Below, piece after piece: positions 26,807-36,332 of a DNA stretch of 64,000 nucleotides. Under the pieces are notes generated by a model. The model did no database searches. It was not told the DNA's origin and saw only the letters and a list, made by a program, of their open reading frames with translations. The DNA lies in assembly GCF_026126405.1 (NCBI RefSeq), contig NZ_JAFMTQ010000003.1:124001-188000 (forward strand). The letters run 5' to 3'. Source of the DNA: Aureitalea sp. L0-47. GTDB taxonomy: Bacteria > Bacteroidota > Bacteroidia > Flavobacteriales > Flavobacteriaceae. The translations under genes were made by a program, and so were the position numbers. Each line of letters starts with the position of its first letter. Position 1 is the stretch's first letter.

Positions 26807-26881
26807 ATGAAAACCAATACATATATCGTACAAACCACAGAGTTCGCTCAAAGAGGAACCTACCGGAGATGTATGTATTGA
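26807..26881 (+). CDS. Possible 24-residue peptide, or small RNA, with own terminator
   Basis: ATG 26807 opens a 24-codon frame (begins MKTNTYIVQTTEFAQRG, ends RRCMY, TGA). It sits alone between the divergent DUF1684 gene and the MFS gene, is preceded by TACTTTTA (26781-26788, one mismatch to TANNTTTG) and is followed by a very strong terminator at 26911-26940. The unit could be a small peptide gene, a small RNA, or a leader of the MFS gene. Alternative: a decayed gene remnant. Confidence 0.35.
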   Translation: MKTNTYIVQTTEFAQRGTYRRCMY

Positions 26882-26910
26882 TCTATAATAAGATAATAGA
26901 ATTCAATTGA

Positions 26911-26940
26911 AAAACGTCCCGGCAATAACCGGGACGTTTT
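26911..26940 (+). terminator. Strong rho-independent terminator
   Basis: Perfect 12-bp stem AAAACGTCCCGG/CCGGGACGTTTT, 6-nt loop CAATAA, followed by ATTTTTAAT. It lies 25 bases before the MFS start, so it either ends the small transcript upstream or attenuates the MFS gene. Confidence 0.8.
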
Positions 26941-26964
26941 ATTTTTAATAACATCCAACCAATA

Positions 26965-28188
26965 ATGAAAAGGCTCTTTGCTTCTTATATCAACAATTTC
27001 ACGGGATTGACTCGTGAGATCTGGTATTTGTCGCTGGTTACATTTATCAATCGTGCCGGGGCTATGGTGATTCCGTTTCTGTCGTTATACCTCGTAAACG
27101 ACAAAGGATTCACCTTGCCGCAAGTGGGTTGGATAATGTCATTTTATGGACTCGGTTCCCTTGCCGGGACCTATGTGGGAGGCCGACTCACGGATAAGAT
27201 CGGTTACCACAAAGTAATCGTAATGAGTCTTTTATTTGGCGGACTCGGGTTTATTTGTATTCAGTTCTTAAGCGGTCTCTACGCTATTTGCCTGGGCATA
27301 TTCGTTGTGATCTTCCTGGTCGACTCCTACCGTCCGGCAATGTTCGTGGCTTGCGATGCATATAGCAAACCCGAAAATGTTACCCGGAGTATTGCCTTGA
27401 TCCGACTAGCAATCAACCTCGGCTTTTCTATTGGCCCGGTGATAGGGGGATTAATCATCGCAAGTATAAGTTACAGTGCACTTTTCTGGATAGACGGGCT
27501 TACTTGTGTGCTGGCATCCTGCCTATTGTATATTTTACTAAAACCAAAGCGCGTAAGCAGGAAAGAGGAAGTTAAAGTTGAAATCAAGGAAGGACTGCCA
27601 CCTTTCAGAAATTTCGCCTATTTGCTGTTCTTTTTGATCATGATCGCCAATGGCCTTATGTTCATACAGTATTTTTCGGTTATGCCCCTCTACTACAAAG
27701 AGGTTCATTTCCTTTCTGAAGACCTCATTGGCGGACTCCTCTTTATCAACGGGGCCATGATCGTGGTTCTGGAAATGCCTCTGGTTGGTTGGCTGGAACG
27801 ACTGCAGGTTACAAGGACCATGGCAACATTCTGGGGAATCGTATTCCTCGCTCTGAGTTTTATAGTATTGAATCTAAGTAGCTGGACCGGAGTACTCGTT
27901 ATTGGTATGATACTCATGACCCTGGGTGAAATGATCGGTGCGCCTTTTGCAAATGCACTGGCTCTGTCGATGTCACCCAAAGGAAGAAAGGGTGCTTATA
28001 TGGGCGTGTATAGTATGAGTTTTTCACTCTCTCATATAATTGGCCATAACGGGGGAATGAACCTGGTAAATTCTTATGGATACGATACCACAATGTATAC
28101 TATGTTCTACGCATTGATAGTAACAGCTGTGCTCACATTGTTTCTTTATCGATTCCTGAAAAAATCTCCTAATTTTACCTCTTATTGA
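26965..28188 (+). CDS. MFS transporter
   Basis: A 407-residue, twelve-helix major facilitator. The loop 2-3 motif is GGRLTDKIGYHKVI (G-x-L-x-D-x-x-G-x-(R/K)), and PVIGGLIIA fits helix 5. It resembles the peptide or drug exporter group; substrate cannot be assigned. Translation begins just after the strong hairpin at 26911-26940 and the next gene begins seven bases after its stop. Confidence 0.9.
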   Translation: MKRLFASYINNFTGLTREIWYLSLVTFINRAGAMVIPFLSLYLVNDKGFTLPQVGWIMSFYGLGSLAGTYVGGRLTDKIGYHKVIVMSLLFGGLGFICIQFLSGLYAICLGIFVVIFLVDSYRPAMFVACDAYSKPENVTRSIALIRLAINLGFSIGPVIGGLIIASISYSALFWIDGLTCVLASCLLYILLKPKRVSRKEEVKVEIKEGLPPFRNFAYLLFFLIMIANGLMFIQYFSVMPLYYKEVHFLSEDLIGGLLFINGAMIVVLEMPLVGWLERLQVTRTMATFWGIVFLALSFIVLNLSSWTGVLVIGMILMTLGEMIGAPFANALALSMSPKGRKGAYMGVYSMSFSLSHIIGHNGGMNLVNSYGYDTTMYTMFYALIVTAVLTLFLYRFLKKSPNFTSY

Positions 28189-28195
28189 TAAGGTC

Positions 28196-28951
28196 ATGAG
28201 AAAATTCATTGTTATTCTTTTTTCCTTCGGAATGATTAGCTGCGGAAACGTTGCCGAAGAGAAAACACCGCTTGAAGAAGCTTCGGCAAGCACACAGAAG
28301 TCCTTTCCCAAACTGGACCCGAACAGCTACAATGTTGCCTTTCTTATCATGGAAGGTGTCTACAATACCGAACTAACTGCGCCCTACGATATTTTTCAGC
28401 ACACTGTCTTCCGGGATAGCATAAAGGCCATGAACGTATTTACGGTTGCAAATACAGATGACCCAATTACAAGTTTTGAAGGACTGCGAATACTACCGGA
28501 TTTTAACTATCTGAAGGATTCCATTCCACCTATCGATATTCTGGTGGTCCCCAGTGCCGAATATCACCTCGACACCGACCTTGAAGACGAAGCGATGATC
28601 GCCTTTGTTCAAAGGGCAGACAAAGAGGCAATGTTCGTTACTTCGCATTGTGACGGAGCATTCGTGCTTGCCAAAGCGGGATTACTGGATAACTCGGTGT
28701 CTACCACTTTTCCAAGCGATATCGATGCGATGCGCGAGATGTTTCCTAAGCTTGATATTCGGAAGGATGTACTGTTTGTGCATGATGGCAAGTATATCAC
28801 TTCGGTAGGTGGAGCGAAGAGTTTTGAGGCGGCACTTTACCTGTGCGAACACCTTTACGGAAAAAAGATTGCGGAATCACTGGCCGACGGATTGGTTATC
28901 GATTGGGATCTTTCACTTTTGCATTACATTGTGGTCGACAGGCTTGATTGA
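28196..28951 (+). CDS. DJ-1/PfpI-like lipoprotein
   Basis: A 251-residue protein with a lipobox (FSFGMISC) in front of a DJ-1/PfpI glutamine-amidotransferase-like domain (about 45-250). The nucleophile elbow is TSHCDGAFVLAKAG, with the conserved Cys, and the early acidic residue is in FLIMEGVYNTELTAPYD. Members of the class are usually cytosolic or AraC-linked; here the lipobox predicts a periplasmic location. Probably co-transcribed with the MFS gene. Reaction unknown. Confidence 0.85.
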   Translation: MRKFIVILFSFGMISCGNVAEEKTPLEEASASTQKSFPKLDPNSYNVAFLIMEGVYNTELTAPYDIFQHTVFRDSIKAMNVFTVANTDDPITSFEGLRILPDFNYLKDSIPPIDILVVPSAEYHLDTDLEDEAMIAFVQRADKEAMFVTSHCDGAFVLAKAGLLDNSVSTTFPSDIDAMREMFPKLDIRKDVLFVHDGKYITSVGGAKSFEAALYLCEHLYGKKIAESLADGLVIDWDLSLLHYIVVDRLD

Positions 28952-29051
28952 AAATGGAATCAGATAAACCGTTTCATACATATGTTGATCCTTTATCTAA
29001 AGTAATAAAAATTTAACTATCTTTCTTTTGTAATCAACTAACAATCAACCA

Positions 29052-30509
29052 ATGCAACATTTCCACTTGATCCGTCCGATAATTTCTAAATTTTTGTTAC
29101 TCGTCATCATACTCTTCTCAAGTTGCCAAAAAGATGATTCCGCAGAACAATTAAACGAACCAGATCCAGCACAGGTCGATGGTCGATTTTCTGTCGCCAT
29201 TAGTTGTTCTGTAATCTCTCCTCCAGCAGAAGTAAACCTGAATAGCTATTACAAAAAATACATCAATTGCAACGGAATTCCCGTGATTGGCTCGGAAGAT
29301 GTACCTGATGAGGCGCTTGAAATTGCCAGTGAGACAATCAATTTTCTTCTTACCAACCTTACACAAGTTCGCAACAAGTTAATCCTGGATGGCAACTACG
29401 TAGCGCTCTATCCGGAAGGAGGGAGTCTGGCAAGTTTGCCAGAGAATTTCCCTATTTCAGGGAGTGCCTCTACGGGCAGTTACACCTACGGCCCTGATTT
29501 GAGAGCAGCTGCGAGTGATGTTACAAGTTTGCTGTGTAAGCCTGAAGGAGGAGTTGGGCACACGCTCGTACATGAAATGGGACATATGATCCACCTAGGA
29601 GGATTTCGGCAGCTTGACGGCAGTTTTCAGAGTCAACTTAATAATGCTTACAACAATGCCCGTTCCAATGGCTTATGGGATAATACGTACGCTGCCACCA
29701 ATGCTAATGAATATTTAGCCGAGGCATATACCATTTGGTATGGTGTGAATTGGATTGGTCCTGAAGGTGGAGATGGCGTCCGAAACGACATAGGGACACG
29801 GCTTGAGTTACAAGGATACGATGCTGGTATTCACGGCTTGTTAAATGCTAACGTCAACTCATTAACTAATATCCCCGGCTGCAGGCTACCAGTTCAATCC
29901 GGAGCATCTGCCAATTGCCCCTCGACAATATCCGACATTGACGGCAATGTATATGAAGTCGTAAATATCGGTCCCATGTGCTGGATGAAAGAAAACCTGA
30001 GAACGACACGATACAGAAATGGCAATCCGATTCCGAATATTCAGGATGGAGGTCAGTGGCAAAATACATCTATCGGTGCATGGGCACATTTTGACAATGA
30101 CAGCGGGAATGATGCCGTCTACGGAAAATTATACAATGGGATTGCGCTTGTGAATCCAGCCGGATTATGTCCGGAAGGATGGCATGTACCATCCATCCAA
30201 GAACTGCAGGATCTTGTTAATTATGCAGGGGGCGACCATAAGTCATTTAATCTTCGATCTACTCAAAACTGGGGGGATAACCCTCCAATTCCCGGTACGA
30301 ATACTTCGGGATTCAATCTGTTTGCCGGAGGCATCAGAACAGCAGATGGGGGATTCAATGGTTTGGGGTCACGGTCAAATTTAGGGTCGGTTACCGCGGT
30401 GTCTGATGCCAACAATTATTCGAAAGCCATATTCGACAACCACGAATTTGTCTTCACCGATAATATTCCGAAGAATACGGGATACACCTGTCGTTGTATC
30501 AAGGATTAA
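29052..30509 (+). CDS. Lipoprotein with HExxH peptidase-like domain fused to FISUMP domain
   Basis: A 485-residue lipoprotein (LLLVIILFSSC). Residues about 65-285 hold a metallopeptidase-like region with HEMGHMIHLGG and a downstream NEYLAEAYTIWYG that could supply the third zinc ligand, as in anthrax-lethal-factor-type or related gluzincins. Residues about 300-485 are a FISUMP domain (Fibrobacter succinogenes major paralogous domain), with DIDGNVYEVVNIGPMCWMKE, CPEGWHVPS and the final GYTCRCIKD. The combination suggests a surface-exposed enzyme or adhesin; activity is inference. Its stop lies two bases from the Lrp gene. Confidence 0.85.
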   Translation: MQHFHLIRPIISKFLLLVIILFSSCQKDDSAEQLNEPDPAQVDGRFSVAISCSVISPPAEVNLNSYYKKYINCNGIPVIGSEDVPDEALEIASETINFLLTNLTQVRNKLILDGNYVALYPEGGSLASLPENFPISGSASTGSYTYGPDLRAAASDVTSLLCKPEGGVGHTLVHEMGHMIHLGGFRQLDGSFQSQLNNAYNNARSNGLWDNTYAATNANEYLAEAYTIWYGVNWIGPEGGDGVRNDIGTRLELQGYDAGIHGLLNANVNSLTNIPGCRLPVQSGASANCPSTISDIDGNVYEVVNIGPMCWMKENLRTTRYRNGNPIPNIQDGGQWQNTSIGAWAHFDNDSGNDAVYGKLYNGIALVNPAGLCPEGWHVPSIQELQDLVNYAGGDHKSFNLRSTQNWGDNPPIPGTNTSGFNLFAGGIRTADGGFNGLGSRSNLGSVTAVSDANNYSKAIFDNHEFVFTDNIPKNTGYTCRCIKD

Positions 30510-30510
30510 A

Positions 30511-30966
30511 TCAGGATTGTACACTGCGCAAAGGTGTCACAGGATTGTTCTCAATCACTTGTGACAGCACGATTTGCGTTTTTGTTTCACCGTAAACAAT
30601 GAGTTGATCGATAAATGTTTCCAGGTGGTTTTGGTTCTTTAACACGACTTCCATCACGATATTCTCGTTGCCTGTTATCCTGTAACAATTAAGTACCTCA
30701 TCGTACTCTTTTACTTTCTGTAGGAACGGTTTTAGCTTCCCCATAAAGGCCCGAAGAATAATTATGGCTTTTAGCTGATAACCCGCCTCATAAGGCGATA
30801 CCAAAGTTTTGTATCCTAAAATGAGTCCGGAGTCCTCCATCTTCCGAATTCTCTCAGCCACTGCCGGTGAACTTACTCCCACTCGCCTTCCAATCTCGGC
30901 ATTTGATAACCGTGCATTCTCCTGTAAATAATTGAGAATCTTCTGGTTTAGCAAATCAACTTTCAT
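30511..30966 (-). CDS. Lrp/AsnC family transcriptional regulator
   Basis: A 151-residue feast/famine regulator. The N-terminal helix-turn-helix reads LNYLQENARLSNAEIGRRVG-type sequence (about 10-45, ending VSSPAVAERIRKME), followed by the RAM ligand-binding domain (about 65-145) with the NIVMEVVLKN strand. Usually controls amino acid metabolism or transport in response to an amino acid. Divergent from the small gene at 31091, which it may regulate. Confidence 0.92.
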   Translation of the reverse strand: MKVDLLNQKILNYLQENARLSNAEIGRRVGVSSPAVAERIRKMEDSGLILGYKTLVSPYEAGYQLKAIIILRAFMGKLKPFLQKVKEYDEVLNCYRITGNENIVMEVVLKNQNHLETFIDQLIVYGETKTQIVLSQVIENNPVTPLRSVQS

Positions 30967-31055
30967 TTATAAGTTTTTACTGAAAATTATTTAAATATTA
31001 AAGTAAAAATAAACATTTAATTTAAATTCAATACCTAAATCCCTTTCGTTCGTAG

Positions 31056-31063
31056 TAAATTTG
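31056..31063 (+). promoter_or_regulatory. -7 box deciding the start of the 31091 gene
   Basis: TAAATTTG is a full TANNTTTG match. A transcript starting a few bases downstream would exclude the in-frame TTG at 31061 and supports ATG 31091. Confidence 0.45.
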
Positions 31064-31090
31064 AGTAAAATAAAAATTGCTTGCTCCAAA

Positions 31091-31486
31091 ATGTATCCTA
31101 GTTTTCCAAATAGACTACCGCATTCGCCTATCTACCGAAAGGCGCAGGAGATTTTTACCCTATCGCGACATATTTCTAACTACCTGACAGACGACTTAGC
31201 TGTGCTCCGGGAAGATGGAAATGAAGACCCGAATATTTACTTCGGGGGAGATATCGTGCAGCAGTCGGTTTCCCTTGCTCCGCAAATACTCAAAGCAGAA
31301 AGCGAACCCTATGCAGAGCAGAAACACAAACACGCAGCTTCGGTAACGCGACTTGTGAATCGTATCCACAAAAACTGCGAGCGCCTTGAACGCGCCAACA
31401 CCAACGGAAAGGATTTTCTTCCCATCCTACGAGGGGAGATCAAAAAATTCAGGAAACTGCAGCGCAGGTGGATGCTTACGTTCTAG
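31091..31486 (+). CDS. Conserved-looking hypothetical protein, basic, helical
   Basis: A 131-residue protein starting MYPSFPNRLPHSPIYRKAQE. Predicted to be mostly alpha-helical, with a helix of the type IYRKAQEIFTLSRHISNYLT and a basic C-terminus (EIKKFRKLQRRWMLTF). No signal peptide or membrane segment. It is divergent from the Lrp regulator. I do not recognise the family and give no function. Confidence 0.65.
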   Translation: MYPSFPNRLPHSPIYRKAQEIFTLSRHISNYLTDDLAVLREDGNEDPNIYFGGDIVQQSVSLAPQILKAESEPYAEQKHKHAASVTRLVNRIHKNCERLERANTNGKDFLPILRGEIKKFRKLQRRWMLTF

Positions 31487-31652
31487 TCTTCCGTTAATTA
31501 TTCAGATTTAGATAATACAAAATGTAGTTCTCGGGATAGCACCATCCCATTGTTGATGCGTTGATTCGAAACGTATCACATCCGACTTTCAACATCTTCC
31601 GAAGCAAATAATGTTTGTGATGGAAGACCGGCTTCCGACTTCAAACTTCTAC

Positions 31653-31710
31653 CCTTCGACTCCGCTCAGGATAAGCGACTCTCACACTATTGGATTCCCA
31701 AAAAGTGGTT
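31653..31710. repeat. 58-bp interspersed repeat, copy 1
   Basis: Begins CCTTCGACTCCGCTCAGGAT and ends AAAAAGTGGTT. The opening motif is a widely dispersed flavobacterial intergenic repeat. Nearly matches copy 2 along its length. Confidence 0.7.
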
Positions 31711-31744
31711 CTATCGAGATTCTTCTATAAACTTCATAAAAGAT

Positions 31745-31802
31745 CCTTCGACTACGCTCAGGATAAGTGACTCACACACTTTTTCGTTCCGAAAAAGTGG
31801 TT
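31745..31802. repeat. 58-bp interspersed repeat, copy 2
   Basis: Begins CCTTCGACTACGCTCAGGAT and ends AAAAAGTGGTT, same length as copy 1 and 92 bases downstream of it. It ends seven bases before the icmF stop codon and includes a small hairpin (CACTTTTTCGTTCCGAAAAAGTG) that may terminate icmF. Confidence 0.7.
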
Positions 31803-31808
31803 CGCTGC

Positions 31809-34800
31809 TTACATATTCCGTCTATATTGTCCACCTACATCAAAGAGTGCACTGGTAATCTCACCCAGGGAACAATACTTGGTGGCTTCCATCAACTTCT
31901 CAAACAAGTTCTCATTCTGAATTGCAGCCTGCTGTACTTGCTTCAGAGATTCCAACGCTTTTTCCTGGTAGGTCTTGTGAAGATTATTCAGCGTAGCAAT
32001 TTGCTGTTGTTTTTCGTCTTCTGTCGCCCGAATCACTTCCGCAGGAAGAATGGTTGGAGAACCTTTACTGCTCAAGAAGGTATTCACCCCAATGATAGGA
32101 AACTCACCTGTGTGCTTCAAGGTTTCGTAATACAGGCTTTCTTCCTGGATCTTGCTTCGCTGGTACATGGTTTCCATAGCACCTAGTACTCCTCCTCGCT
32201 CGGTAATTCGGTCGAATTCCTCAAGCACAGCCTCTTCAACTAGATCGGTAAGCTCTTCGATTATAAAAGAACCCTGGATTGGGTTCTCGTTCTTGGCGAG
32301 CCCTAATTCTTTATTGATGATCAGCTGGATCGCCATGGCTCTTCGAACACTCTCCTCGGTTGGGGTAGTGATCGCTTCATCATAGGCGTTGGTGTGCAGC
32401 GAATTACAATTGTCGTATATGGCGTATAGCGCCTGTAGCGTAGTTCGGATGTCGTTAAAATCGATCTCCTGGGCGTGAAGTGACCTTCCTGAAGTCTGAA
32501 TATGATACTTCAGCATCTGCGCCCTTGGATTCGCGCCGTATTTGTTTTTCAGTGCTTTAGCCCAGATTCTCCTAGCAACTCTGCCGATCACCGAATATTC
32601 AGGATCGATCCCGTTACTGAAGAAGAACGAGAGGTTTGGACCAAATTTATTGATGTCCATTCCTCGGGACAAATAGTATTCAACATAGGTAAACCCATTG
32701 GAGAGGGTAAACGCTAATTGTGTGATCGGGTTGGCACCTGCTTCTGCAATGTGATAGCCGGAAATAGATACAGAATAAAAGTTCCTAACACTGTTGTTAA
32801 TGAAATAATCCTGTACATCCCCCATGAGTCGGAGGGCAAATTCAGTGGAGAAAATACAGGTATTCTGCGCCTGGTCTTCTTTGAGTATATCCGCCTGTAC
32901 AGTACCTCTCACCTGGTTAAGGGTCTCAGCCTTGATACGCTGATACACATCGGCGGGTAAAACCTGGTCACCCGTTACACCGAGAAGGATGAGTCCGAGA
33001 CCGTCATTCCCTTCCGGTAATTCGCCTTGGTATCTGGGTCGTTCACTGCTCTTCTCTTTATATATTTTCTGAATCTTCTTTTCCACTTCTGCTTCCATTC
33101 CCTGCTCGCGGATGTACTTTTCACAGTTCTGGTCGATGGCAGCATTCATGAAGAAACCGAGCAACATTGGTGCAGGGCCGTTAATGGTCATACTCACTGA
33201 TGTCATGGGATCGCTAAGATCGAAACCCGAATACAACTTCTTTGCATCGTCCAGACAGCAAATAGAAACTCCCGCATTACCGATCTTACCGTAGATATCC
33301 GGCCTGTGATCCGGGTCATTTCCGTAGAGAGTTACACTGTCGAAAGCTGTCGACAATCGCTTGGCTTGCATCCCCAGACTTACGTAGTGAAAACGTCTGT
33401 TGGTGCGTTCAGGACCACCTTCGCCGGCGAACATTCTTGTGGGGTCTTCTCCTGTTCTTTTGAAAGGATACAGTCCGGAAGTATATGGAAACTCTCCCGG
33501 AACATTTTCCTGCAGGGACCAACGCAGTATGTCTCCCCAGGCCTCGTATCTAGGCAGCGCAACCTTAGGAATCTGGGAATGTGAAAGTGATTCGGTGTGG
33601 GTTTCTATATCGATCTGTTTGTCACGAACCTTAAAACTATAGACTGGCGCCTTATAACGGGCAACCTTTTCATCCCAACCGGTGATCACCTCCCAATTGT
33701 AAGGATCAAGGTTCATTTTTACACGATCGAATTCACCTAAGAGTAATTTCAGGAATTGTTTGTTTTCTTCTGAACTAGCTTCGGAATTGAATTCGAGTCC
33801 GGTTTTGGTCATTTCCGGCTTAGCATCGAGGACCGATTCTATCGTCTTATATATTCCGAAGAGCTTTTGAGCCACCTTCACCTGTGCTTCAGCAGTAGTA
33901 TCGTAGGCTCGGTTGTTTTCGGCGATCTCCGACAAGTACCTTGTCCGAGCCGGTGGGATCACAAAAATCTTCTCCGACATTTCGTCACTTATCTGGTAGT
34001 TGCTTTCCAGCGCACTGTCTGTCTTCTCGTTCAGCAGGTCCATAACCGCTTTGTACAGCTGGTTCATCCCCGGATCATTGAACTGGGATGCAATGGTACC
34101 ATAAACCGGAAGGTCGTCCTGCGGGGTATCCCACAGATTGTGATTCCGCATGTACTGCTTCTTCACATCGCGCAGGGCATCCAGCGATCCTCTTTTATCA
34201 AACTTATTGATAGCCACCAGGTCTGCAAAATCGAGCATATCGATCTTTTCAAGCTGGGTTGCAGCTCCAAATTCAGGAGTCATTACATATAATGAGACAT
34301 CACTGTGTTCCAGGATCTCCGTATCACTTTGGCCAATTCCTGAAGTTTCCAGGATGATAAGGTCGAATTCGGCCGCCTTGATTACTTCGATAGCTTCCGA
34401 AACATATTTTGAGAGCGCGAGATTGCTTTGTCGGGTAGCAAGACTGCGCATATACACCCTGGGAGAATTAATAGCATTCATCCTGATACGGTCTCCGAGG
34501 AGTGCGCCACCGGTCTTACGCTTGGAAGGGTCTACGGAAATTAAACCAATGGTTTTTTCAGGGAAGTCTAAAAGAAACCTCCGAACCAGCTCGTCTACCA
34601 GTGATGACTTCCCGGCTCCTCCGGTTCCAGTAATACCCAGAACAGGCGTGTTAATGTCTTTATTCTTGTTGTGTATCTCGTCCAGGGCTTCTTTGGCGAT
34701 ATCAGGGAAATTTTCAGCAGATGAGATTACCCGCGCAATTGCACCAGGATCTCGGGAATGTAAGCGGTCGATCGCACCATTTAATGAGTCTCCAACAGGG

Positions 34801-35234
34801 AAATCGGATTTCTCCACCAAGTCGTTTATCATACCCTGCAGCCCCATTTCACGGCCATCGTCCGGAGAGTAGATCCGCGCAATACCATAATCCATGAGGT
34901 CTTTTATTTCATCGGGTAGGATAACACCTCCACCACCACCGAAGATCTTGATATGCCCGGCCCCTTTTTGCTGGAGGAGGTCGTACATATATTTGAAATA
35001 CTCATTATGACCACCCTGGTAGGAGGTCATCGCAATAGCATTCGCATCCTCCTGAATCGCGGTATTCACTACCTCTTCCACGCTTCTGTCGTGTCCCAGG
35101 TGTATAACTTCAACCCCTGTGGATTGAATAATTCGCCGCATAATATTTATGGCAGCATCGTGGCCGTCAAACAGCGAAGCTGCTGTTACAATTCGAACTT
35201 TATTCTTGGGCTGATAAGGAGCGGTTTGCTGCAT
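31809..35234 (-). CDS. icmF: Fused isobutyryl-CoA mutase (IcmF), B12-dependent
   Basis: An 1141-residue protein joining a B12-binding domain (1-140; DGHD at 23-26), a MeaB-like GTPase chaperone (about 195-420; Walker [10 protein letters not shown] at 203-211, NKFDKRG) and a mutase catalytic domain (about 490-1110). Two substrate-site positions favour isobutyryl-CoA over methylmalonyl-CoA: Phe591 in [12 protein letters not shown], where methylmalonyl-CoA mutases have Tyr, and Gln790 in [11 protein letters not shown], where they have Arg (VRNTYI). About 50 extra residues lie between them (about 705-760). It interconverts isobutyryl- and n-butyryl-CoA and possibly related branched acyl-CoAs. Stands alone; repeats lie downstream. 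Confidence 0.9.
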   Translation of the reverse strand: MQQTAPYQPKNKVRIVTAASLFDGHDAAINIMRRIIQSTGVEVIHLGHDRSVEEVVNTAIQEDANAIAMTSYQGGHNEYFKYMYDLLQQKGAGHIKIFGGGGGVILPDEIKDLMDYGIARIYSPDDGREMGLQGMINDLVEKSDFPVGDSLNGAIDRLHSRDPGAIARVISSAENFPDIAKEALDEIHNKNKDINTPVLGITGTGGAGKSSLVDELVRRFLLDFPEKTIGLISVDPSKRKTGGALLGDRIRMNAINSPRVYMRSLATRQSNLALSKYVSEAIEVIKAAEFDLIILETSGIGQSDTEILEHSDVSLYVMTPEFGAATQLEKIDMLDFADLVAINKFDKRGSLDALRDVKKQYMRNHNLWDTPQDDLPVYGTIASQFNDPGMNQLYKAVMDLLNEKTDSALESNYQISDEMSEKIFVIPPARTRYLSEIAENNRAYDTTAEAQVKVAQKLFGIYKTIESVLDAKPEMTKTGLEFNSEASSEENKQFLKLLLGEFDRVKMNLDPYNWEVITGWDEKVARYKAPVYSFKVRDKQIDIETHTESLSHSQIPKVALPRYEAWGDILRWSLQENVPGEFPYTSGLYPFKRTGEDPTRMFAGEGGPERTNRRFHYVSLGMQAKRLSTAFDSVTLYGNDPDHRPDIYGKIGNAGVSICCLDDAKKLYSGFDLSDPMTSVSMTINGPAPMLLGFFMNAAIDQNCEKYIREQGMEAEVEKKIQKIYKEKSSERPRYQGELPEGNDGLGLILLGVTGDQVLPADVYQRIKAETLNQVRGTVQADILKEDQAQNTCIFSTEFALRLMGDVQDYFINNSVRNFYSVSISGYHIAEAGANPITQLAFTLSNGFTYVEYYLSRGMDINKFGPNLSFFFSNGIDPEYSVIGRVARRIWAKALKNKYGANPRAQMLKYHIQTSGRSLHAQEIDFNDIRTTLQALYAIYDNCNSLHTNAYDEAITTPTEESVRRAMAIQLIINKELGLAKNENPIQGSFIIEELTDLVEEAVLEEFDRITERGGVLGAMETMYQRSKIQEESLYYETLKHTGEFPIIGVNTFLSSKGSPTILPAEVIRATEDEKQQQIATLNNLHKTYQEKALESLKQVQQAAIQNENLFEKLMEATKYCSLGEITSALFDVGGQYRRNM

Positions 35235-35261
35235 TTTTAATTTCAGTTAGAAATTCAATGG

Positions 35262-35269
35262 CAAATTTA
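35262..35269 (-). promoter_or_regulatory. -7 box upstream of icmF
   Basis: Minus strand TAAATTTG, matching TANNTTTG, 27 bases before the icmF ATG. No good -33 seen. Confidence 0.4.
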
Positions 35270-35399
35270 CGAAAAACGTAATAAAAATAGCCTCAGAGCG
35301 CGAATTTGCTAAGGGTTAAATAATTTTAATTTTTTTTTAACAAAAGAAATATTTTGTATATTGCAAGTTCAATATTAAACAACAAATAACTTATTTATT

Positions 35400-36311
35400 A
35401 TGAAAAAAATTTACTTTTTAGCTTTAGCATTATTTGCTTTTACTTTTGTAAATGCTCAAATAATCGATGACAGCATGGAGTTCTACACCCTAGGTGAAAT
35501 GGGAACTCAGAATCCAGGAACTTGGTCAAGTTGGACGAATGACGGTGGTGCATCTAACGATGGATTTGTAGTTGTAGACACTCAAAGTAATTCAGGTGAC
35601 CAATCAATTGTTGCCGTAGCAGATGAAGGTAGAGACCCAATGCTACTGCTAGGTAATCTAACTTCTGGAGACTACACGTTAAGATGGGAATTCTACATCC
35701 CTACAGGAAAAGAAGGATATTTTAACATTCAAGGAGAAGTTCCTGCAGTTGGAACAGCTCTTAGTGGAGTTTGGAATTCAGGTGACATCTACTTCAACGA
35801 AGGTGGAAGTAACCCAGGAGCAGTTTCTGATACTAACGGAGACATGTCTATGTTGAGTTTCCCACACGATGAGTGGTTTACATGTATTCTTTACGTAGAT
35901 ATCGACAACCTTACTTACAGATTGTCTATGGGAGGAAATTCTACTGCTGATATTGCTTTCCAAGGTTCTGGTGATTCAACTCTAGGTGGAATTAACTTCT
36001 ACCCTGGATCTACTGGTCTTTCTGAAATGTATGTTGACGATGCTTACTTCGTACAAGGTGCTCTTAGTACTACTGACTTCGAAGAAGCTGCTGTAACAGT
36101 TTATCCTAACCCAGTGAAAGACATCCTTAACATCAGCACTACTACTGTTGTAGACTCTGTTGTTGTTTATGACGTTCTTGGAAAAGTTGTTCTTCAGGCT
36201 CAGCCTGACGCTGTTTCTCCAAGCATCGACATGAGTGCTCTTTCTTCTGGAGCTTACATGGTACAAGTTACTACTGAAAGAGGAGCTAAAACTGTGAAAG
36301 TTGTAAAATAA
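35400..36311 (+). CDS. Secreted protein with T9SS type A sorting domain
   Basis: A 303-residue exported protein. Signal peptide MKKIYFLALALFAFTFVNAQ; central beta-sandwich domain (about 25-215, concanavalin/laminin-G-like pattern); C-terminal sorting domain of about 70 residues (AVTVYPNPVKDILNIS ... GAYMVQVTTERG ... KTVKVVK), used by the type IX secretion system for export and surface attachment. Codon choice is unusually uniform (GCT, TCT, GTT, CTT, GGA), unlike the neighbours, which suggests very high expression. A strong terminator follows. Ligand or function of the N-terminal domain is unknown. Confidence 0.87.
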   Translation: MKKIYFLALALFAFTFVNAQIIDDSMEFYTLGEMGTQNPGTWSSWTNDGGASNDGFVVVDTQSNSGDQSIVAVADEGRDPMLLLGNLTSGDYTLRWEFYIPTGKEGYFNIQGEVPAVGTALSGVWNSGDIYFNEGGSNPGAVSDTNGDMSMLSFPHDEWFTCILYVDIDNLTYRLSMGGNSTADIAFQGSGDSTLGGINFYPGSTGLSEMYVDDAYFVQGALSTTDFEEAAVTVYPNPVKDILNISTTTVVDSVVVYDVLGKVVLQAQPDAVSPSIDMSALSSGAYMVQVTTERGAKTVKVVK

Positions 36312-36332
36312 ACATCACAATATAGTTTAGAG

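Larger units (their letters stand above)
31487..31808. other. Repeat-bearing intergenic region
   Basis: No gene seen. It contains two copies of a 58-bp repeat (31653-31710 and 31745-31802) and lies at the 3' side of both the hypothetical gene and icmF. Confidence 0.6.

Noticed and set aside
31061-31090. TTG start for the hypothetical protein at 31061
   Set aside because: The TTG lies inside a -7 promoter box, so it would not be transcribed.
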